Part shown: positions 25,201-36,078 of the stretch, piece by piece | Layout: each line of letters starts with the position of its first letter | Numbering within the stretch: the first letter of the stretch is position 1 | Assembly (NCBI GenBank): GCA_012934845.2 | Contig: WNNJ02003040.1 | Span: 62,001 to 126,000, forward strand | Source: Pomphorhynchus laevis | Taxonomy: Eukaryota; Acanthocephala; Palaeacanthocephala; Echinorhynchida; Pomphorhynchidae | Direction: 5' to 3' | DNA: 64,000 nt | Position numbers and translations under genes: made by a program | The notes under the pieces: model-generated | What the model saw: only the letters and a program-made list of their open reading frames with translations | The model's database searches: none | Told to the model about the DNA's origin: nothing

Positions 25201-25580
25201 ATTCAAATGTATGGCAATTTGATGTAAATACATTTTGCTCGTTGACCGTTGCAACTACAACACAATGCAACCACTGAAGGCTTCCCACACATTGTTGTAA
25301 TGCATGTCAATATCCACAGGTTCCTTTGTGTTAGTTGATTCTGAACAAATTTTTTTATTTGAGCATTCAAATGTATGACAATTTGAGTAAATTCATTTTG
25401 CTCGTTGACCGTTGCAACTACAACACAATGCAACCACTGAAGGCTTCCCACACATTGTTGTAATGCATGTCAATATCCACAGGTTCCTTTGTGTTAGTTG
25501 ATTCTGAACACATTTTTTGTTTATTTGAGCATTCAAATGTATGGCAATTTGAATTAAATACATTTTGCTCGTTTTCTGTG
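19231..25580. repeat. Tandem satellite, 167-bp monomer, about 38 copies
   Basis: Landmarks such as CACAGGTTCCTTTGCGTTAG, ACATTTTTTGTTTATTTGAG and ACATTTTGCTCGTTGACC recur every 167 bp, for example at starts 19754, 19921, 20415, 20749, 21250 and 21918. Monomers fall into subtypes: 'cattgttgtaatgcatgtc', 'catagttctaatgcatgtc' and 'catagttgtaatgc', with 'atccacagg' or 'atcaacagg'. Several have small deletions. Both strands are open for about 65 codons in most monomers, but 167 is not a multiple of three, so no continuous protein is encoded. The nucleosome-sized monomer is typical of centromeric or heterochromatic satellites. The right end runs directly into a possible host exon at 25597. Confidence 0.97.
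23142..24801. repeat. Higher-order repeat in the satellite, 830-bp unit, 2 copies
   Basis: Matching variant monomers recur exactly 830 bp apart: 23142 and 23972, 23260 and 24090, 23641 and 24471. Five 167-bp monomers, some with small deletions, form the unit. Corresponding monomers in the two units resemble each other more than neighbouring monomers do. A related but rearranged partial unit lies to the left, from about 22250. Confidence 0.85.
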
Positions 25581-25596
25581 TTGACGTTCAACTTAG

Positions 25597-25761
<165 letters not shown>

Positions 25762-25804
25762 TAAAATTAATGAATTTGCGTAAAATTGAACAAATAAATG
25801 TTTA

Positions 25805-25935
25805 AAAATTATTGGAGCTGAATCAAAGGAAAGACAATTATTTTTGATATTTAGCATACTGTTAGCATCTTTAAAAAATGTTTGGAGATGAAAAATAAAA
25901 AATGTTTTCTTTCCTTTGATTCAGCTCCAATAATT
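25805..25935. mobile_element. Repeat D: short inverted-repeat element (MITE-like)
   Basis: Imperfect terminal inverted repeats of about 27 bp, ATTATTGGAGCTGAATCAAA and its complement at the other end, enclose about 75 bp with 'tagcatactgttagcatct'. The flanking word TGGATCAGCATCAACTATTT recurs beside other repeat D copies at 37780-41290, 47172 and 59785. Confidence 0.7.
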
Positions 25936-26179
25936 ATTTAGCAATAATGGATCAGCATCAACTATTTAAAAAAATACAGCTTACGTGCTGCATAATTATT
26001 TTATCTTTAATTTACAAAAATTAATTAATTAAGTATAAAATTAATCAGTTTTGAGCAAGCAAACTTTGAAATGTAATCAAAATTTATTATTGATAACGGA
26101 CAATTACAATTTACGGATTACCCGCAAATGGGCTCTTATATTATTATCACTATTAAACTTAAAACGTTATTTGTGATTT
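25936..26179. other. AT-rich spacer, LINE 3' flank
   Basis: AT-rich DNA that may include the 3' UTR of the minus-strand LINE to the right. No coding sequence is recognised. Confidence 0.4.
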
Positions 26180-28600
26180 TGTGTGATTATTGGTTGTTGC
26201 TTTCTGACATGTCTGCTTTCTGACATGCGTAAGGTTTCATCCTTATTGACATTGAAACAGTATTTGCAATAAGGGTTGAGCTCCTTGATCGTAAGGTTCG
26301 TTTACAATCATTGTACGAAGAATGAGTGCGAGTGAATATCTGACTTGATATTTGTTTCAGTACAGCGTTCTTTGTCGGACCCATCCCTCGTGTGGTCGAT
26401 AATATAATCGGGTGAAATGATGCATGCTCAACTTTCACTATTCGTTCATTATATTTTGCATTTTTGCGATTTTCGTGGTATTTGAAGGGGTCTGATATTC
26501 TTGATAGGGAGTACGACGGAGCCAAAGAGTTAAAAACGCATATATCCATTAATTACCGGTCCGTAGCAATTCCAAATAGGCCGTTGCAAGAAATATCTAC
26601 CCTTGCATCTCTATCTCGCGATGTTGTATTGTTATCGAATTCAATAGATTGAGGTACATGAATACCTAACATATGAGGTAATAAGTGCTCGAACAGCCGC
26701 GAACGAAAGCTTTTAAACCAACTGTTTGTGGTTTTGCAAGTTCTGAATAAATAAGTCTGTTGGTGTTGATATGCCTTTGTCAATAGAATATAAGCCGAGA
26801 ATGCGTTGATTGATGCAATCTCATGAAGCTGATCAAGTGACTTATTCCAATCGTCGACCGTTTCTTTAACTCGTGACTTCACGTATTCGCCAATACCTAT
26901 AAAGCTTTCTAGGTATTTAACACTATCTTTATGTATAAGTACGGCATCATCTGCAAATCGCTTTAGATTAATCCCCAGCTCTACGTCGTGTGTGAGAAGC
27001 ATGCATTTTGTAGGATTTACAAAGTATCCATAATTTGGGCCCAACTGCTTGACACATTCCCACACTTTTAAGAGGTCATCGATTTTTTCGACACATGCTC
27101 CATCGTCTGCGTACCAACAGTGGATAGTTCCAGTGCAATCTTACTCAATCTGTCAATTATGGGCATTGATGCAGCAGCGTAAGCAGCCATGGCCAGCTGA
27201 TCCCCTTGTGTGAATCCTTCAGCCGACAATAGCGTTATATTATCGACAGTAAGAATTGATGGTTGTCCATACGTGTTATTTAATATCTTCGATAAAGCTG
27301 GACATATATATTTCATGCTTGTTAAAGCTATTTCTCTGTTAACACAATTAAATGCGTTTCTTGCATCTAACAATAGCTCACAATTGTCAGCCGATTTTTC
27401 AAACGCTGTTCAGACTGAATGGACAGCGATTTCGGTACCACACCGTTGTCCAGCGCATAGTTAAAAACTCCCACAGACTGCTGTTAGATCATTTTTGATG
27501 CACCAGGCATCTTGTTTAATGGTATCAAACGGCTTACTATATATGCCTGCAGAAGGGATGGCTCAATAGATTCAGTCGATATCTTAATTGCGAATTCACA
27601 TATCTTGTAGGCTAGGAGGTATGAACTATTACCAAATGATGTAAGAAAATGTCTCTAACCATCAGAGTATACTCCAGACGGACCAGCAGATCTGCGTGTC
27701 GTTTTGCTGCTGTTATAACTTCCTCTGACGTCAAATCATAAAATCGTGAGGCATGATGTCCCACCCATCCATCCAACCTATCTCTAAGCATCATGCTGTC
27801 AGACGCCGACGCTTTAGTAGGATGAAGCTCTCTTAGTTTTTGAAGCCCGGTAATACCGTCAAGTTCCGTTCCCAATGACAATATTCCACCAGCAGACCGT
27901 TGTTTTAATAATCGCGATGCTTTGCTGATTTTTCCAGATTTAATAAGATTGACAGCCTTTTTTGTATTTGATGTGGGCATGTTCCCATCTTTTTCTAGTT
28001 CACTTACCCGACACTTTTGAAGAAATCGCGCTTCTGCCAGCAACTCATTAAGTTCCCCCCTCTCCAAAGTAGTATTCTCCGTTCGTGTTTTCCTAGTTAG
28101 GTTAACTTTCCGTGTCGGAATTCTCTGCAAAAGAATTTGGCATAGCTCGGTGGCAAGGATCATTTCGATCTATTCTTGCTTTATTTAAGTCATCGATACA
28201 CGTTGTAATTAGACCAAGAAATTCCTTGCTTGCACTACACATCGGTAATTTAAAAAGATTTGGACACCATTGGATTATTTCGTCGTACACAATGTCAAGT
28301 GAGCATTTTTCCAAACTTATCTCTGTCATGGATATTGGATCGTGTGACGCTCGTACGTTCGAGGGTTGAAGCTCCTGTACAATTTGAAACCTGTTGTTAC
28401 CGTGATTGCTAAATTCCTGAACACATTGAGTTTTGCGCAGGCAGTTTGGAGCTGAGCAATTAAGACATGGTTTATTCGATCTCGCGCACCGACACCTCAA
28501 GCATTTGGCAACCACGCCTTTGCACGAACAACACTTTTGTATCGAAGAGGGGATGCCTCGTTGCATAACTGTTCGACGGCCGGAGCCCTTTTATTCTTTT
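26180..28600 (-). mobile_element. RLE-type LINE (family 2), most complete copy
   Basis: Minus strand, in order. ORF start ATG at 28566 with a Cys-rich knuckle, CCSCKGVVAKCLRCRC, then CLNCSAPNC (28535-28440). An N-terminal region follows at 28102-28566, then LLKQRSAGGILSLG, LHPTKA and LTSEEVITAAKRH at 27612-28163. RT A box MLDARNAFNCVNRE at 27373 and EGFTQGDQLAMAAYAAA near 27220. Catalytic FADDAVLI near 26960. RARVDIS-like nuclease start near 26600, then MDICVFNSLAPSYS, FKYHENRKNAKYNERIV and VEHASFHPIILST at 26549-26380. The Cys-rich N-terminus plus RT plus C-terminal D..D..K block fits LINEs with a restriction-like endonuclease; the exact clade is uncertain. At least five stops or shifts break the frame. 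Confidence 0.82.
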
Positions 28601-28759
28601 ATCTTGGGATGACTCTTGTATGGTTTATTGTGATGTGTTTAAGCTTGTATGTTATGTATTGTATCGTTGTATGTATTGTATTTACTTTATATTGTATTTA
28701 CTATAGATTGTAAGTAGTTTATTTAGCAGCCAAGAAAGTTTAAACTCATTTATCGGACG
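28601..28759. other. 5' flank of the LINE, TG-rich simple sequence
   Basis: Repeated 'tgtatgtattgtattt' words lie upstream of the minus-strand LINE and recur at 29130-29180. They may be its 5' UTR or simple repeat. Confidence 0.35.
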
Positions 28760-29090
28760 ATACTATAATCGTACAATAAATGTAAATAATAACAATAGAA
28801 AATATACATTAACCATAAACTTCATTAATAAATGTATAGATAACATAAATATAGCCGGACTTTTAAATAATTCTAAAAGTAAAGAAATAATAGGGTCAGA
28901 TTTAAGTAAATATATTCCTAAAATAAGGTATAAACTCCTACCATCATTAGGACGAAAATTTTTTAATTATAATAAAGAATTAAAATCAATATGTAACGAT
29001 AATATTAGAAACATAATGGAAACAGAATGCAATTGTAAAAGTCTTAATTTTGATAAAATAAATGAACATATATGTACCTAATGGTGGTAG
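28760..29090 (+). mobile_element. Penelope-like element fragment, C-terminal linker
   Basis: One frame reads INKCIDNINIAGLLNNSKSK, then YKLLPSLGRKFFNYNKELKS, METECNCKSLNFDKINEHIC and a stop near 29080. The CNC...H-C arrangement is the Cys/His knuckle that sits between RT and GIY-YIG in many PLEs. It is fragmentary and dead. Confidence 0.6.
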
Positions 29091-29638
29091 GAGTTTTTCG
29101 TCGTAATGGTGGTAGGAGTTTAAGCTTGTATGTGATGTATTGTATCCTTGTATGTATTGTATTGTATTTGTAATTTGTGTATTTACTTTAGATCTCAAAT
29201 GTATGTTATTTATCTCAAACTTTTTTTCTTTATATATAATAACTTTTAGTAATATAAAAGTAATATATACATTACTTTTTTTATATATAAATTTTTTTTA
29301 TTATATATAATTAAAATAATACTATTAAGTTAAATATTATTATATAGTTATATATATAATTAAATATACAAATATATAATGTTATTATATAATATTTACT
29401 ATAAATAAAATATATATAAAATTTATAGTTATAAAATTTAAAAATACAAAGAAAAATATTAAATTATTTAAATGTTAATATATTTTTAAAATATTTATTT
29501 ATTATAAAATTTATTATTTAATATATCAAAGTTCGAAAATACAAGTTATCTAAAATTAAAATAAGATGATTACATTGTTGGGTATAAACCATTAAAATTG
29601 AAATCGAAATTTAATAGAAACCGTATTGATATATATAC
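29091..29638. other. AT-rich region 3' of M-Ras exon 4
   Basis: Mostly A/T, with a second copy of the TG-rich words (29100-29180). The missing last coding exon of M-Ras was looked for here on the minus strand; no polybasic-CAAX exon was found. Confidence 0.4.
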
Positions 29639-29718
29639 CTAACCATCCTCACTAATTCATGAAAAGCATTGTCAACGTTTATGGGTGGGTTCTTTGCACT
29701 CGTTTCAATGTATGGCAT
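29639..29718 (-). CDS. MRAS: M-Ras exon 4
   Basis: [20 protein letters not shown] then ELVRMV plus two bases. The acceptor is TTATTAAG and the donor AG before GTATAT. It follows exon 3 in phase 0 and supplies the G5 (SAK) box and the start of the last helix. Reading on without splicing gives nine more residues, no CAAX, and a TAA at 29611. Confidence 0.9.
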
Positions 29719-32700
29719 CTTAATAAAATAAAATTATATATTTTCAAATATAAAAGATAACTAAACATTTTATATATAAAATATATAATTATGTCATTAT
29801 ACAATTGATTATGTCATTATTTAATTCAAACAAAATTTAAAAACCGTAAAACTTAAACACTCAAATGAATTATATTTATTTATTAATATTAAATAAATAT
29901 AATTATATTTATAAATATATTTATATATTATTAAAATTATTAAAATTATTATATATTAATAATAATTATATATTAATATTAATTATATTAATATTATTAA
30001 AATTATTAAATATTTATTAATATTTATTAATAATATTATTTATAGTATTATTTATTTCATAGTATTCACATTCCAAGCAATAAATAATAATTTCCGAAAC
30101 CTTTTATAAATAATAAATAATTATTATATAAGATTTTATATAATTTATATCAATAAAGTTAAAATATTTAATTTATAAAGTTAAAATGAGATAAAGAAAA
30201 AATTAGATTCCAGGTATTGATTAATCAGATCGGATAACTGAGTCTATGTATTTTATACAAAAATAATGTTGTCTCAGGAATACATAGTTTTAGTATTTCT
30301 AACAGAGGTTATATTACTAGGAAAACACAGTCCACATGTCAATAAATTGTCAGATAAGAGAGTTCACGTATTTTATACGATATATAAATAAAAATAAAGA
30401 TAAATAATAAATAATTATATATGATTTTATAGAATTTATATTTATATCAAGTTACAATTTAAAATTGAAATTTAAAAATAAAACTAAAGATAAATAATAT
30501 ATAATTATATAATATTAAAACTCAATTTTTATCGAATTTAAAATATTGCAATACAATAAAATATACATGTAGAATAAAATATTGAATAAAATGAGTTCCT
30601 CCTTATGATTATTTATTTCTCCTTACGACAACCGGTATGTCTATTAAATAAATAAAGAGATATTATTTTAATAATCTAGCAAAAAAAATAACAGACTCAT
30701 ATCAAGTTAATTTAAAATGCAAATTGAAAATAAACGTTAATTTTTATGAATTAACTAATAAATAACAGACGTTGTATCAGAATAAGGATTAGAGGTCATC
30801 AGGAGGAACTGCTATGTTATCAGGTTTCGACACCTATTCTTCAATCTAATATTTAATTATATATAACTATATATAACAATATTTAATAATATTTAATTTA
30901 ATAATATTATCATAATATTTAATAATATATATATATTTATATGTTGTTGATAAAGTTTGAGATCTAATATTTGAGATCTATTGATGATATATATTGATGA
31001 AATTTGGTATATTGTTACAATGCAATAGAATAAGATACTTACAGCCATTATATAATTTATTTGTATAATTTATAAATTTATATCAAGTTAAAATAAAAAA
31101 TGAAATTTAAAATAAAAGTCATTTTTATGAATTGACTAATATATAAGATACAATGCATAAGAGTAAGGATTAGAGGTTATCAGTAAGAAGTGTTGATATA
31201 CATACCAATTGTCGTAAGGAAGAATAAATAATCATAAGGAGCAACTTACTTTATTCAGTATTTTATTCTACATATAAATTTTATTCTATTGCATATATTT
31301 TTAATTCGATATCAAATATTTTAAGATTTGTGTTTAGTTCACCGTCGTATCATCGACTAATTTAAAAATATTAGTTATGATATTATCACGTTTCAGTCTG
31401 ATAAATGTAATGTACACTACGTGAGTCAAACTAAACGACAATTACACCTTAGAATAAAGGAACTTTGTAATGCTCTTAAAAAGTGGACCTGCCATCTGCT
31501 ATTAGAATAGAATTTATAATTGAAATTTAAAATAAAAGACGATTGTTATAAATTAACTAATAACGATGTATAATAATAATGATTAGAGGTCATCAGGAGC
31601 AACTGCTATGTTATCAGGTTTCAGTATCTATTCCTCGACTCACATAGCAGCAGGGCTGTAGATGAACAAAGTCATCTACAAACTGTAGATGACTATTTGA
31701 AAATTATAATTAATTGCAAAAATAGGTAGGTTTTTAAATTGAAGGTAGCACCTTTCCCTACCAACAAAGATTTAATTTAAAATCAGAAATGATTTCAATT
31801 AAATTTGCAAAATGAAAGACGAAAGTCTTTCATTAAATCTAAATGCTATTAAATCATAGGAGTAGAGTGATCGTCAGCCGACATTAAAAGGTCCGAAACG
31901 TAAAACTTAGGTATTGGATCAGGTGCTGATGAGGTCCATCAATACTTAAATGAAGCTTACTGCTGTTGGCTTATAATTGGGATCAAAGTAGTGTACAGAA
32001 TAAAAATAGTCATCAAAATTTCAATAGTAACTTAAAATTTGCATTTCTTCTGATAAAACTATCTAGTATCTTATTCAAATACAAAGTATATTATTTATTA
32101 TCCATAAAAATTTGCCACTTAAGAGTTTAAATTTATTCTTTATATTATTGTGTTGATTTATATATTTTACTATTTTCTGTTTGATGTTATTTTTATAGTA
32201 ACCTAGTTTAAAATATGTATCTATTAAATTATTTAAATGATTTTGAAGAAAGCCAATATCATTACAAATTGTTGCAATTCTTAAAATTTCATTATTTAAT
32301 GTATTATATTTTATATTATATGGTATGCATGAATGCTCATGCAAAAATATGTTTCTTGTAAATTTAAATATGTCATCTTTACGATATAAATTAATAATAG
32401 TTTTAGTTAATGTTAATTTAATGTTCATATCTAGATATACACCTTCTTTATCATTAATATTGGTTTTGTTAAGAATAAGGCTACCTTATTACAAAAATAT
32501 GTATTTTGTAAATTTTTATTTTCTTATAAATTTATTTTTTTTTGTTTCTCGGTATGCACATATCTTATATGATATGCATGATCTGTTCAAAAACAGATCG
32601 CAAATTACGTCATATAATCTGTGTAGTGACATTAATAGTAAATAGTTCACCTTTAAACTTTCTGCTAGCCCTTGAATTTGTTCTCCAGAAATTTGACGTA

Positions 32701-33514
32701 AATTTGTAAGATCAATTTTATTTGCCACTAAAAGTTTTGGAAAGTCATCTCTAAAAAATGTCAAAATTGCATAATTAAATCTGAACGGTAATTTACCTTT
32801 TTTTAACCCTACAAATTTGATTGCAAAAATTTGGAATGTTTCTGAAGCTTGCTCTATCAGTTACTGAAAATACAACTAAAAAACCGTCGCCTTTACGAAT
32901 GTATTGTTCTCGCATCGCACCAAATTCTTCCTGACCAGCCGTATCCAAAACTAAAATCAGATTGCTTATTTCATTTGTAATAAAAATATGGTTGCATTTA
33001 TCAAATAAAATCACGAATTATCAAGTCAATTTATTAATTGTCGTCAAAAGATAATGATTAATCTTATGTAACAAACTACTAAAATTTAAGTAACTATACT
33101 GTACAGATTATAAGAACTCGACTTCAATCGTAATTACTAATCGATATTCATAAACAAAAATCAATATGAAACGTTGATATATTTTAGGATATACAATGTA
33201 AAGAAACAACTTTTCGCCAATTTTCAATATTTACTAAAACTTTCTAATAGTTACAAATTTAAGCAAATTTTGAAAAGTTAAAATTTGAAATCGTTCTTTA
33301 ATAAAATGTTGTATTTGAAGCATTTACCGTCAAGAAGGCACAGTTTATCATCTACTTCTACGTGCTGAATATATGAATCCTCGATTGTCGGATCATAATC
33401 TTCAACAAACATCTTCTGGAAGAACTGGATTGTCAATGCAGATTTTCCCACACCGCCATCACCAACTACTACAAGCTTGTATGTTGGAGTGTTCTCACCT
33501 GGAGCAGTTGGCAT
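29639..33514 (-). CDS. MRAS: M-Ras-type small GTPase, spliced (4 coding exons seen)
   Basis: M-Ras is a membrane-anchored GTPase switch acting upstream of MAPK (SHOC2-PP1) signalling. Exons on the minus strand: 33514-33328, 32950-32797, 32750-32651, 29718-29639. All junctions are GT/AG and in phase. Motifs: P-loop [10 protein letters not shown] (residues about 18-27), switch [10 protein letters not shown] (40-48), switch [17 protein letters not shown] (65-79), guanine box NKID and [22 protein letters not shown], the acidic extension before the P-loop and AFHELVRMV place it with M-Ras rather than H/K-Ras or Rap. The start is the ATG of [13 protein letters not shown]; a splice acceptor (TATATTTCAG) 10 nt upstream shows that a 5' noncoding exon precedes it. 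Intron 2 is only 46 nt; intron 3 is 2932 nt and full of PLE debris. The C-terminal basic/CAAX exon was not found; AG followed by GTATAT after MVR is a good donor for it. Confidence 0.92.
29740..30224. other. AT-rich part of M-Ras intron 3
   Basis: Extremely AT-rich DNA with runs of 'attattaaaatt' words. No gene or recognisable element. Confidence 0.5.
30225..30850 (-). repeat. Repeat B copies in M-Ras intron 3
   Basis: Reverse-oriented repeat B. The core CGAAACCTGATAACATAGCA and CTCCTGATGACC occur on the minus strand at 30824-30785. The end motif ('actgagtct-tgtattttatac') lies near 30238-30255, with a second degenerate one at 30355. The interior is AT-rich. Confidence 0.6.
31080..31660 (-). 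repeat. Repeat B fragments in M-Ras intron 3
   Basis: Minus-strand repeat B cores lie near 31150-31200 (degenerate) and 31520-31650. In the latter, CTGCTATG and CATAGCAG are an 8-bp inverted pair enclosing ACTGAAACCTGATA. The PLE endonuclease fragment at 31330-31512 sits between them. Confidence 0.55.
31330..31512 (+). mobile_element. Penelope-like element endonuclease fragment
   Basis: A plus-strand frame reads [19 protein letters not shown] then [12 protein letters not shown]. This resembles the Y-x-GQT-R-L--RI-EH block of the GIY-YIG endonuclease that follows RT in PLEs. The canonical Gly of the YIGQT motif is Ser here. Short and dead. Confidence 0.55.
31665..32040 (+). repeat. Repeat A, copy 3
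   Basis: Homologous to 1-235. GGTCCGAAACGT near 31890 and GTGCTGATGAGGTCC near 31923 are the hammerhead-like core motifs. GTATTG (31910) and CAATAC (31947) are an inverted pair flanking the second motif. It abuts the PLE C-terminal coding end at 32075, which is on the opposite strand. Confidence 0.6.
32075..32460 (-). mobile_element. Penelope-like element C-terminal RT fragment
   Basis: The minus-strand frame reads [15 protein letters not shown] near 32440, then [54 protein letters not shown] and a stop. It matches the thumb region of PLE reverse transcriptases (YLDM-I-KLYDKRDDF...IPYN...Q--R--RIC). The same text recurs in pieces at 47263-47640. It lies in M-Ras intron 3 in the gene's orientation. 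Confidence 0.75.
32651..32750 (-). CDS. MRAS: M-Ras exon 3
   Basis: One base completing Arg, then [20 protein letters not shown] and [13 protein letters not shown]. It holds the NKID guanine-specificity motif. The acceptor is CATTTTTTAG and the donor AAAG before GTGAAC. Confidence 0.92.
32797..32950 (-). CDS. MRAS: M-Ras exon 2
   Basis: Two bases completing Val, then [35 protein letters not shown] and ICRVKK plus two bases. It holds switch II with the catalytic Gln. It is bounded by CTGATTTTAG and by AAAAAAAG before GTAAAT. The next intron (32796-32751) is only 46 nt. Confidence 0.93.
33328..33514 (-). CDS. MRAS: M-Ras exon with start codon
   Basis: 62 codons plus one base: [55 protein letters not shown]. 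It contains the P-loop and switch I and ends before GTAAATG. Frame continuity (LLD then V then LDTAGQ) confirms the junction. Confidence 0.94.
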
Positions 33515-33524
33515 ATGTAAACTC

Positions 33525-36078
33525 TGAAATATAGAATTAGATAATGATTTCATAGAGCAAAAATTTTTCATATTTTACAAAGCCCAATTTTGCAATTATT
33601 CTTTGAGCAGCTATCTTTTCTACTTTTAGAAAGGATATCAATAATTGTAAATTTTTATTCATTAAAGTTCACAATGAAGATTCGCTTTCAATTTACCTCG
33701 TTAGCCAAGGAACAAATCTATCAATATTTCTGTATAAAAAATGATTATTTATATAGAAGCGATCACTGACTTGGATTTGAATCAACAATTCTAAATACAT
33801 GAAAGCTTTCATTAAAGGATATCCAAGGCGGTTTGACTGAGCAGGTTTCCTGTGAAACTAGTTTATATAACTTTTACAAAATTCATAAAATTTTGAATAA
33901 AACTTAGTTTAGAATTTAATATTTACAATTTGGTCGGCTGTGAAAATATATTTAATACATTTTAATATTACGAGCTTGATACTCTTTAGGTAGCGAATAA
34001 TCAGTCACATATTACTTTAATCTTAAAATAAAGATGACATTTCATAATTTATATAGATAGATAAGTATTATAAAGAAAGATATTTATCGTTATGATTTAT
34101 AAAGATATAAATTATTTCTAATATTAAAATTAAAAATATATTTCTTAACATTCAAATTATACATAATTTGAATAATAATAATCAGCAGTATAAATTAAAT
34201 CTCTGTTGAACAGTGTATATGTAAAATGTTCACTATTTAAAAATATTTTGGAATGGCGTTAAGTTTGCAAGGCATTAGTTTGAATGAATATAAATGATTT
34301 TATAGCGCTGATATTTAAATCCGTTGTTATTTTATGCAATTATACATATTTGCAAATCAAGATTATCAGTTTTACACTCAAATTAAAAATCAAGAGAATT
34401 ATTGGAAGGTAATCAAAAGTAACATTGTGTGAATATTTAATTCAGAAAGTAGTCGTTTAATTTCAATATGATTCATTGTATATGAAAACGAAATGGAAAT
34501 AAAATGTAAAGAATATAGCAATTTCGGATAATTTGTTTATCAAATCGTTATTAAAAGTTTTAATGAAAAACTTAACAGAATAATGCTCTCGGCGAGTAAT
34601 AAATTATAATTTTTTAAATAATTTATTTAATGATTTATAATACTTTATTAATTATGTAGGCCAGGTAAAGGTCATGTAGATGCATTTTTAAATTTTGGTG
34701 TTTAAAAAATAATTGTATTTATATCAATAAAACTAATTGTATTATTTAATTTTAAAATGTCAAAGAATGGCTAGGATCATTAGTCAGCATAGTTAATATG
34801 TAGGCATATACATTAGACTTTTACATTTATAAATTTTTAAATTTATGTACAACCATTTTATAATTTGCTTATTGGGTTAAGCAAATACTACTAATTTAAT
34901 TAATTATATTAATTAATTATAGTTTAACCTTTGTCGAACACAAGCACGTTCATATTGGTTTACTTATTTGCTTATTGAAACATTGCAGATCTTGTTGTCC
35001 AAAATCTGTTAAAATTGAATAAATGTCGAAGCCGTACAAAATGACTTACATAATCAGTTTACGTAATCGATTTGATGTAATAACAAAAATAATTAAAAAT
35101 TATTTTTTAGAACAATTCTCAATTTGTTAATCACGAGTCGTTAGGGTAAGCGTCAAGTTACACTATAGATTCGACTTTGAAAGGAGTAGATAAATTCTGA
35201 AAACTATAAAATAATTATTGTGCATACCGCATTTTATGCAAATAAAATACAGATGTTGAAGTAATTCGTCTACAATTTATCTTGTCATGTACAGTAGCTA
35301 ATTTTAACAAACAAACTGATATGAAGATAATTTTATAATCAAATTTAGAATATTGCCTTTTACTAACATTTTCATAATGATTATGAAGTATGATAATGCT
35401 TTTATTAACTACAAATCAGCACGTGCTCACAGCTTCTTTTGACATCTTTTAAGCCAAAAGTGATCGTTATATGCAATATTGTTTTTCAAAATGATAAAAA
35501 AATTAAATGCCAAATGTACAAGTGAAAAGTACATTTTAGCATCTTCAATATCATAAAAAGTAGTGCTTTTGAGAATATTATAGACAAAAAGTAATAAATA
35601 ATCTGAGTTTTGGTTGTAAATTATTTACCTTTATCGAATTTGAACGAATAAGCACTCAATAATGTTTATTCATTTAAAGAAATAATATTTATACAAAAAT
35701 TTGCTAATTGACTAAAAAGATAGGAACCATGAACATTTCTCAAACATTAAAACGTCGTAACTGACAAACTAAATTAATATTATATTACAGCAGATAATAT
35801 AATCTGTTAGCAACTGACGACGTGTATTAAATGTGTCAATGTTACGAAGTGAACAACGGAAGCTATTTTGATGACAGCTAAGTAATATAGAACAATCATG
35901 CAATGACATTCAAGATTTTAAACAAGCACTAGACTGTCATTTTAAAGCAATCAAGAAACCTATCTCACTCTTTGCACGATAATATAATAACTCAAACAAA
36001 TATATGATTCTTTATAAAAAAAGATTCTTTATAAATCTTACAGTAAATTAAAATTAAATTATTAAATTATTAAACAGG
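33525..36078. other. Noncoding region between M-Ras and the 36-kb gene
   Basis: About 2.5 kb of AT-rich DNA between two divergent genes. The M-Ras 5' noncoding exon and promoter, and any earlier exons of the gene at 36079, should be here. I see no open frame that I would call, no transposon coding sequence, and only short AT palindromes such as 34895-34920. Confidence 0.5.

Noticed and set aside
19231-25580. Many open frames of 60-120 codons on both strands of the satellite
   Set aside because: They repeat the same 167-bp unit, which is not a multiple of three, and stay open simply because the monomer lacks stops in several frames. Not genes.
19231-25580. CRISPR-like regular spacing
   Set aside because: The whole 167-bp unit is conserved, with no variable spacers, and the genome is animal.
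19231-25580. CENP-B box in the satellite
   Set aside because: I looked for the TTCG----A--CGGG pattern in the monomers and found no match.
29611-29638. M-Ras ending at TAA 29611 without splicing
   Set aside because: It would give YIYQYGFY instead of the expected basic/CAAX tail, and a good donor precedes it. Kept only as an alternative.
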